Under the pieces are notes generated by a model. The model made no database searches and had not been told where the DNA came from. It saw only the letters and a list, made by a program, of their open reading frames with translations. From Methylococcaceae bacterium (GTDB taxonomy: Bacteria > Pseudomonadota > Gammaproteobacteria > Methylococcales > Methylomonadaceae): a DNA stretch of 35,945 nucleotides. How positions within the stretch are numbered: position 1 is the first letter of the stretch; every line of letters starts with the position of its first letter. The stretch spans positions 1-35,945 of the forward strand of contig CANNLO010000010.1 of the NCBI GenBank assembly GCA_947505055.1, in the 5' to 3' direction. Positions 33,347 through 35,945 of the stretch are shown piece by piece. The position numbers and the translations under genes are program-made.

Positions 33347-33687
33347 TTCAAAGCCTCTTTCAATCTTTTGAGCCGTTCATGGATAATATCGACCTCCATT
33401 TGCGGGGTTTTGATCCCTGTTTTCGATTTCTTCTGAAAGGCGTGGATCACCCAAATATCTGCGCCGATTTTGACGGCGTAGAGGGTGCGAAAAGCATCGC
33501 CTCGATACTTAAGCGCAATCTCGAACACGCCACCATCAACGCCCTTGAACGGTTTTGCCTTGTCAGACTTGCCGCCATCAGCGGCAATCGTGAGCGCGTC
33601 GAACATGTCGCTTTGCACGTCTTCGGGAAATTCCTCGAAGTCTTTACGCGCGGCCTTCAGCCATGAAATCGGTTTGGTGTTTCTCAT
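33343..33687 (-). CDS. HigB/RelE-type mRNA interferase toxin
   Basis: The 114-residue protein matches the phage-derived Gp49-like/HigB group of the RelE superfamily: FEEFPEDVQSDMFDAL, GGVFEIALKYRGDAFRTLYAVK and WVIHAFQKKSKTGIKTPQ. These toxins cut mRNA on the ribosome. I chose ATG 33687 (MRNTKPISWL); ATG 33723 is an upstream alternative that would include the operator palindrome in the coding region. The pair stabilises the plasmid by post-segregational killing. Confidence 0.87.
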   Translation of the reverse strand: MRNTKPISWLKAARKDFEEFPEDVQSDMFDALTIAADGGKSDKAKPFKGVDGGVFEIALKYRGDAFRTLYAVKIGADIWVIHAFQKKSKTGIKTPQMEVDIIHERLKRLKEALK

Positions 33688-33698
33688 TAAGCCAATGT

Positions 33699-33712
33699 TG
33701 ACAAGTTTGTCA
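33699..33712. promoter_or_regulatory. Candidate operator of the toxin-antitoxin pair
   Basis: TGACAAGTTTGTCA is a perfect six-base inverted repeat with a two-base centre, 12 bases upstream of the toxin start. It is a typical binding site for a dimeric HTH antitoxin. A second short hairpin (GCAAG/CTTGC) lies at 33720-33735. Confidence 0.6.
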
Positions 33713-33799
33713 CCATATTGCAAGCAGAAACTTGCTGCCCCCCCATATATTTATTAAGAAACACGGTTATTCGTTCCACTGCACCTTAAACCCAAATCA

Positions 33800-33985
33800 G
33801 TGTTGTCACGCCAACTAGACGATCTGGAACCAACACTAACTCGCCACGGCTACCGCGTCAAAGACTTGGTCGAACAATTCGATACCAAACCAGCGGAGAT
33901 CAAGGCGTTATTTAACAATAGCTTGGACGCCACTCGTGCGGCTGAATTACGTAGCCAGTTTTTAGCCGCTGGTCTGCCAATCTGA
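33800..33985 (+). pseudogene. C-terminal fragment of an unknown protein
   Basis: The 61-codon frame (GTG start) has a helical, protein-like sequence. It includes HGYRVKDLVEQFDTKPAEI and a short LSDATRA-like stretch (SLDATRAAELRSQFL), ending AAGLPI. There is no ribosome site, and the frame is open only about 15 codons further upstream. I do not recognise it. It looks like the tail of a longer helix-turn-helix-containing protein, probably a remnant of a lost gene. Confidence 0.45.
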
Positions 33986-34007
33986 TTAGGGTCTGAAGCC
34001 TGAATTT

Positions 34008-34091
34008 CATTTGCAGTTAATTTGAGCTCAAGCCAATGGAATGCAAGCTCATTTGCAGATAATGCGAGCCCACCCGTTTTCAAATGCAAGC
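34008..34091. repeat. Two imperfect ~42-bp tandem repeats
   Basis: CATTTGCAG followed by TAAT and GAGC occurs at 34008-34029 and again at 34050-34071 (18 of 22 matching). ATGCAAGC recurs at 34041 and 34084. The pattern resembles the multi-repeat ends of IS21-family elements, but no transposase genes are present. They could instead be iteron-like repeats of the nearby origin candidate. Confidence 0.5.
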
Positions 34092-34237
34092 CGTTATAAG
34101 TAATAGTCTGTTTTTCTTAGCCGATTCACTTTGAATCGCCGCCAGAATGCTATTCGAATGGTAATTATTCAACCATTCCAATAAACCTTTAATAATTTCA
34201 ATTCATTATTGCATCAATACTCTATTTACTGACAACG

Positions 34238-34260
34238 TTATCCACAAATTCTGTGGATAA
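34238..34260. other. Inverted pair of DnaA boxes, candidate oriV
   Basis: TTATCCACA (34238-34246) and TGTGGATAA (34252-34260) are two perfect consensus DnaA boxes facing each other across five bases. An AT-rich stretch lies to the left (34130-34235). Plasmid origins often carry such boxes. It is the best origin candidate in the window. No replication initiator gene is recognisable. Confidence 0.65.
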
Positions 34261-34317
34261 ATACAGCCAAATACACTAAGCGGCTGGCGACAAAAACAAA
34301 ACCTAGCCAACATGGAT

Positions 34318-34354
34318 CTGTCACCACTGGTAATATCATTATTATTGGTGACAG
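34318..34354. repeat. Inverted repeat near the origin candidate
   Basis: CTGTCACCA (34318-34326) and TGGTGACAG (34346-34354) are perfect nine-base arms around a 19-base AT-rich centre. It lies 58 bases from the DnaA boxes. It may bind a regulatory protein. Confidence 0.5.
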
Positions 34355-34474
34355 CAACCCTCCGGCGCTGGTCACGACCCGCGCCTGGTCTGTCGCCATT
34401 GTCGCAAGGCCATCTTTTACACAGCCATGTTTTCGGCATCACAATATCAGCAACACCAAAGCACAAAGCCGGCA

Positions 34475-34603
34475 TCAACATTCACTATAGGATTTGGCGT
34501 ATTCTAAAAACGCCTCGTTAAACCATTGATAAGGCCAAGTCCCCGCAATATAGGGATTACTGTCGGCACTCAAGCCGGCCTCCACATAATTTTTATGTCT
34601 CAA
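34475..34603 (-). CDS. Tiny ORF with a conserved-looking peptide
   Basis: This is a 42-residue frame with a TTG start at 34603 or a GTG start at 34585. It reads EAGLSADSNPYIAGTWPYQ then WFNEAFLEYAKSYSEC. The spacing of Gly, Ala, Asn-Pro-Tyr and Trp residues resembles small ribosome-modulation-factor-like proteins. TATAAT lies just upstream of the TTG on the minus strand, so the message may be leaderless. Without a ribosome site or homologues the call is tentative. Confidence 0.4.
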   Translation of the reverse strand: MRHKNYVEAGLSADSNPYIAGTWPYQWFNEAFLEYAKSYSEC

Positions 34604-34668
34604 TTATACAGAGTTGTTTTTTGTCGCCCCACGTTGACGAGGTGCAGCCCGGCAACAAAACGTCTAAA

Positions 34669-35019
34669 TCAACTATGCACATTCAACGCCGCCAATCCAT
34701 CATCAATGGATACAACGCCGGCATAAAGTAACATCAACCGCCATGCTGAATACGGTATTTCTCGATAATCATCTTTCTCAATACTAGCCCGCCATTTGCG
34801 AATTGTCGAAGAGCCTTTTTTAGGGTCGTAATTAACGCCTACAAGCTTTGCTGTGACACTTTGCGACCAACCAACGAGCTTAATCAATCTATTCACTTCT
34901 TCAGGTGTAGGCGGCACGTATGCGGCGTGACTAAAAGGCAAGGCGCACGGCAGGTTTCGAAAGGCTTCAAGCGAAATTGGCAACGATCCGCCCACGTCAT
35001 AAATAGGTACAGTTTCCAT
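34669..35019 (-). CDS. Small plasmid protein with HTH-like pattern
   Basis: The 116-residue protein has a central segment PTPEEVNRLIKLVGWSQSVTA, KLVGVNYDPKKGSSTIRKWR, then IPYSAWRLMLLYAGVVS. The alternation of short helices with a basic RKWR fits a helix-turn-helix DNA-binding protein such as a copy-control, operator-binding or replication factor. I do not recognise a named family. The ribosome site (ACAGGGG) is good. The gene lies downstream of radC in the same direction, with a hairpin between. It is a candidate for the unidentified regulator of the five operators. Confidence 0.6.
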   Translation of the reverse strand: METVPIYDVGGSLPISLEAFRNLPCALPFSHAAYVPPTPEEVNRLIKLVGWSQSVTAKLVGVNYDPKKGSSTIRKWRASIEKDDYREIPYSAWRLMLLYAGVVSIDDGLAALNVHS

Positions 35020-35050
35020 AAAAACCCCTGTAAATCATTCAATGAATAAT

Positions 35051-35074
35051 GAGGGGCGGCTTAATCCGCCCCTC
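35051..35074 (-). terminator. Hairpin after radC
   Basis: A nine-base stem (GAGGGGCGG with CCGCCCCTC) and a six-base loop lie between the radC stop and the next gene. In the minus direction there is only a mild AT-run after it (ATTATTC). It is a probable terminator or attenuator that separates radC from the downstream gene. Confidence 0.6.
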
Positions 35075-35081
35075 AGAAAGT

Positions 35082-35537
35082 TTATAAAATTCCAGCTTCC
35101 GCGAAACTATAGGCACTGCGGCAAGTGACAATCAAGTGATCCAAAACCCGGACATCAATCAGTTTTAAAGCATCGATCAGGCGGGTAGTAATCCGGCGAT
35201 CCGCATCGGAAGGCTCCGCCAGACTCGACGGGTGGTTGTGAAAGAAAATGCAGGCAGCCGCATTAACGGAAAGAACTTCTTTCACTACCTCACGAGGGTA
35301 AACACTTGCGCCATCGATAGTGCCACGGAACAAGGTAATCGACTCAATCAATTGATGCTGATTGTCCAGCAACAACACGCCGAAAACCTCATGTTCAAGG
35401 TGTGCGGCTTGCAACCGGCAAAATTGCTTAACGCTTTCCGGTGATGTAGCAAATAAATCTTGTTTCTTATATAAGCCAGACAGGATTTCAACGGCGGAAT
35501 TGATAGTAGCTTGTTGCTCGGCGGTCAATGTGTTCAT
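35082..35537 (-). CDS. radC: RadC-family JAB-domain protein
   Basis: The 151-residue protein has the RadC/MPN core with the metal-binding JAMM motif: HNHPSSLAEPSDAD, preceded by an acidic residue in EVFGVLLLDNQHQL. It lacks the N-terminal helix-hairpin-helix of chromosomal RadC, as is common for plasmid and mobile-element copies. Its function is still unsettled despite the name. The start at 35537 is followed by MNTLTAEQQ. Its promoter (35589-35617) carries an operator-like palindrome. Confidence 0.9.
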   Translation of the reverse strand: MNTLTAEQQATINSAVEILSGLYKKQDLFATSPESVKQFCRLQAAHLEHEVFGVLLLDNQHQLIESITLFRGTIDGASVYPREVVKEVLSVNAAACIFFHNHPSSLAEPSDADRRITTRLIDALKLIDVRVLDHLIVTCRSAYSFAEAGIL

Positions 35538-35588
35538 TCGGTAAACCTCTCAAAAATGGCCTTGGCGGAAGTGCCCGGCCTGATTGTT

Positions 35589-35617
35589 ATATTACGCCCC
35601 ATTGGGGCGTATGTCAA
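35589..35617 (-). promoter_or_regulatory. Near-consensus promoter of radC with palindromic spacer
   Basis: On the minus strand TTGACA (35612-35617) and TAATAT (35589-35594) are exactly 17 bases apart. The spacer is a palindrome (TACGCCCCA, one base, TGGGGCGTA at 35593-35611). A protein bound in the spacer would directly block polymerase, so this promoter is probably tightly repressed. Confidence 0.75.
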
Positions 35618-35638
35618 GAACTTTCTAACGCTCAACCA

Positions 35639-35945
35639 AAGATAAAGCAAGACAATTTCAGCGCCAAAAATGGATTGTGCAATCGGGATTAAGGGTTCAG
35701 GGAAGCGGGGAATCAAAATAAAGCGCGGCATCGCCGCACCTTATCTAATCTTAACGGGGCACACTCCCGGCCTGGAGTGAATCGGTCTTAATGGGACGAG
35801 GGCTTGCGGTGCGTACCGGTTGACAGGGAGGCCGGCGCGGTCAAGGGGACGTGGAATAAATAGGGCGCGATAGCGACCGGTTTATGCCGCGAAAGCCCCT
35901 TGACCGTATAAGCCGGCCTTTCTGTCAATATCGTCGCACAGTGAG
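35639..35945. repeat. Terminal direct repeat, right copy
   Basis: The copy is aligned base for base with 1-307; four substitutions are seen. It includes the interrupted palindrome (35820-35928). The sequence ends exactly at the same point as the left copy ends, which is what an unmerged circular overlap would give, although an overlap should have no mismatches. Confidence 0.9.

Noticed and set aside
34312..34521. 69-codon frame on the plus strand near the origin candidate
   Set aside because: It crosses the inverted repeat at 34318-34354, has no ribosome site and reads as low-quality protein.

Overview
The window looks like an essentially complete conjugative-type plasmid (or a plasmid-like element) from a Gram-negative proteobacterium, most likely a gammaproteobacterium. 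A methanotroph-like host such as Methylococcales is only an impression. The basis is a full P-type (VirB/VirD4) type IV secretion system with lipoprotein and outer-membrane parts, proteobacterial promoters and DnaA boxes, and a Tn3-family transposon. The first and last 307 bases are direct repeats differing at only four positions. The sequence is therefore either a circle of about 35.6 kb opened inside this repeat, or an element bounded by two slightly diverged repeats.

Layout. 1-954 has no gene but is full of strong hairpins, one of them spanning 114 bases. 955-19257 is the transfer region: a small conserved protein, VirB1-like lytic transglycosylase, a type IA topoisomerase, VirB2-VirB6 with an EexN-type entry exclusion lipoprotein, VirB7-VirB11, VirD4, and two relaxase-accessory-type proteins (KfrB-like and LPD7-like). 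19365-19940 is an OmpA-like lipoprotein that shares a short motif with VirB7. Five copies of a 21-bp palindromic operator (ACCAAA...TTTGGT type) lie upstream of 955, virB1-topA, virB2, virB7 and the OmpA-like gene, which makes the transfer region look like one regulon. No relaxase and no replication initiator could be recognised.

20118-28212 is an anti-phage Pycsar operon (membrane effector plus pyrimidine cyclase). Its cyclase gene is split by a 6.7-kb Tn3-family transposon with 54-bp inverted repeats and a TTAAA target duplication. Removing the transposon and one duplication restores one continuous frame of about 286 codons. The transposon carries tnpA, tnpR and res, and on the minus strand a secreted transglutaminase-like protein, an Rhs-tip toxin, a small DUF2283-like candidate immunity protein, a headless toxin-tip fragment and an Imm42-like immunity protein.

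28345-32368 is a His-Xaa-Ser peptide-modification operon (hxsA, hxsD, hxsB, hxsC) with its own promoter, followed 12 bases later by a secreted staphylococcal-nuclease-like gene with an excalibur domain. A membrane-anchored protein of unknown function and a HigB/HigA-type toxin-antitoxin pair come next. 33986-34670 is a mostly gene-poor stretch with a perfect inverted pair of DnaA boxes, the best origin candidate, and a tiny ORF. The window ends with an unknown HTH-like gene and a plasmid radC, both on the minus strand, then the second copy of the repeat.

Taken together this is a transfer backbone loaded with defence, toxin-antitoxin and RiPP-like cargo, in which one mobile element (Tn3) has inactivated a resident defence system.
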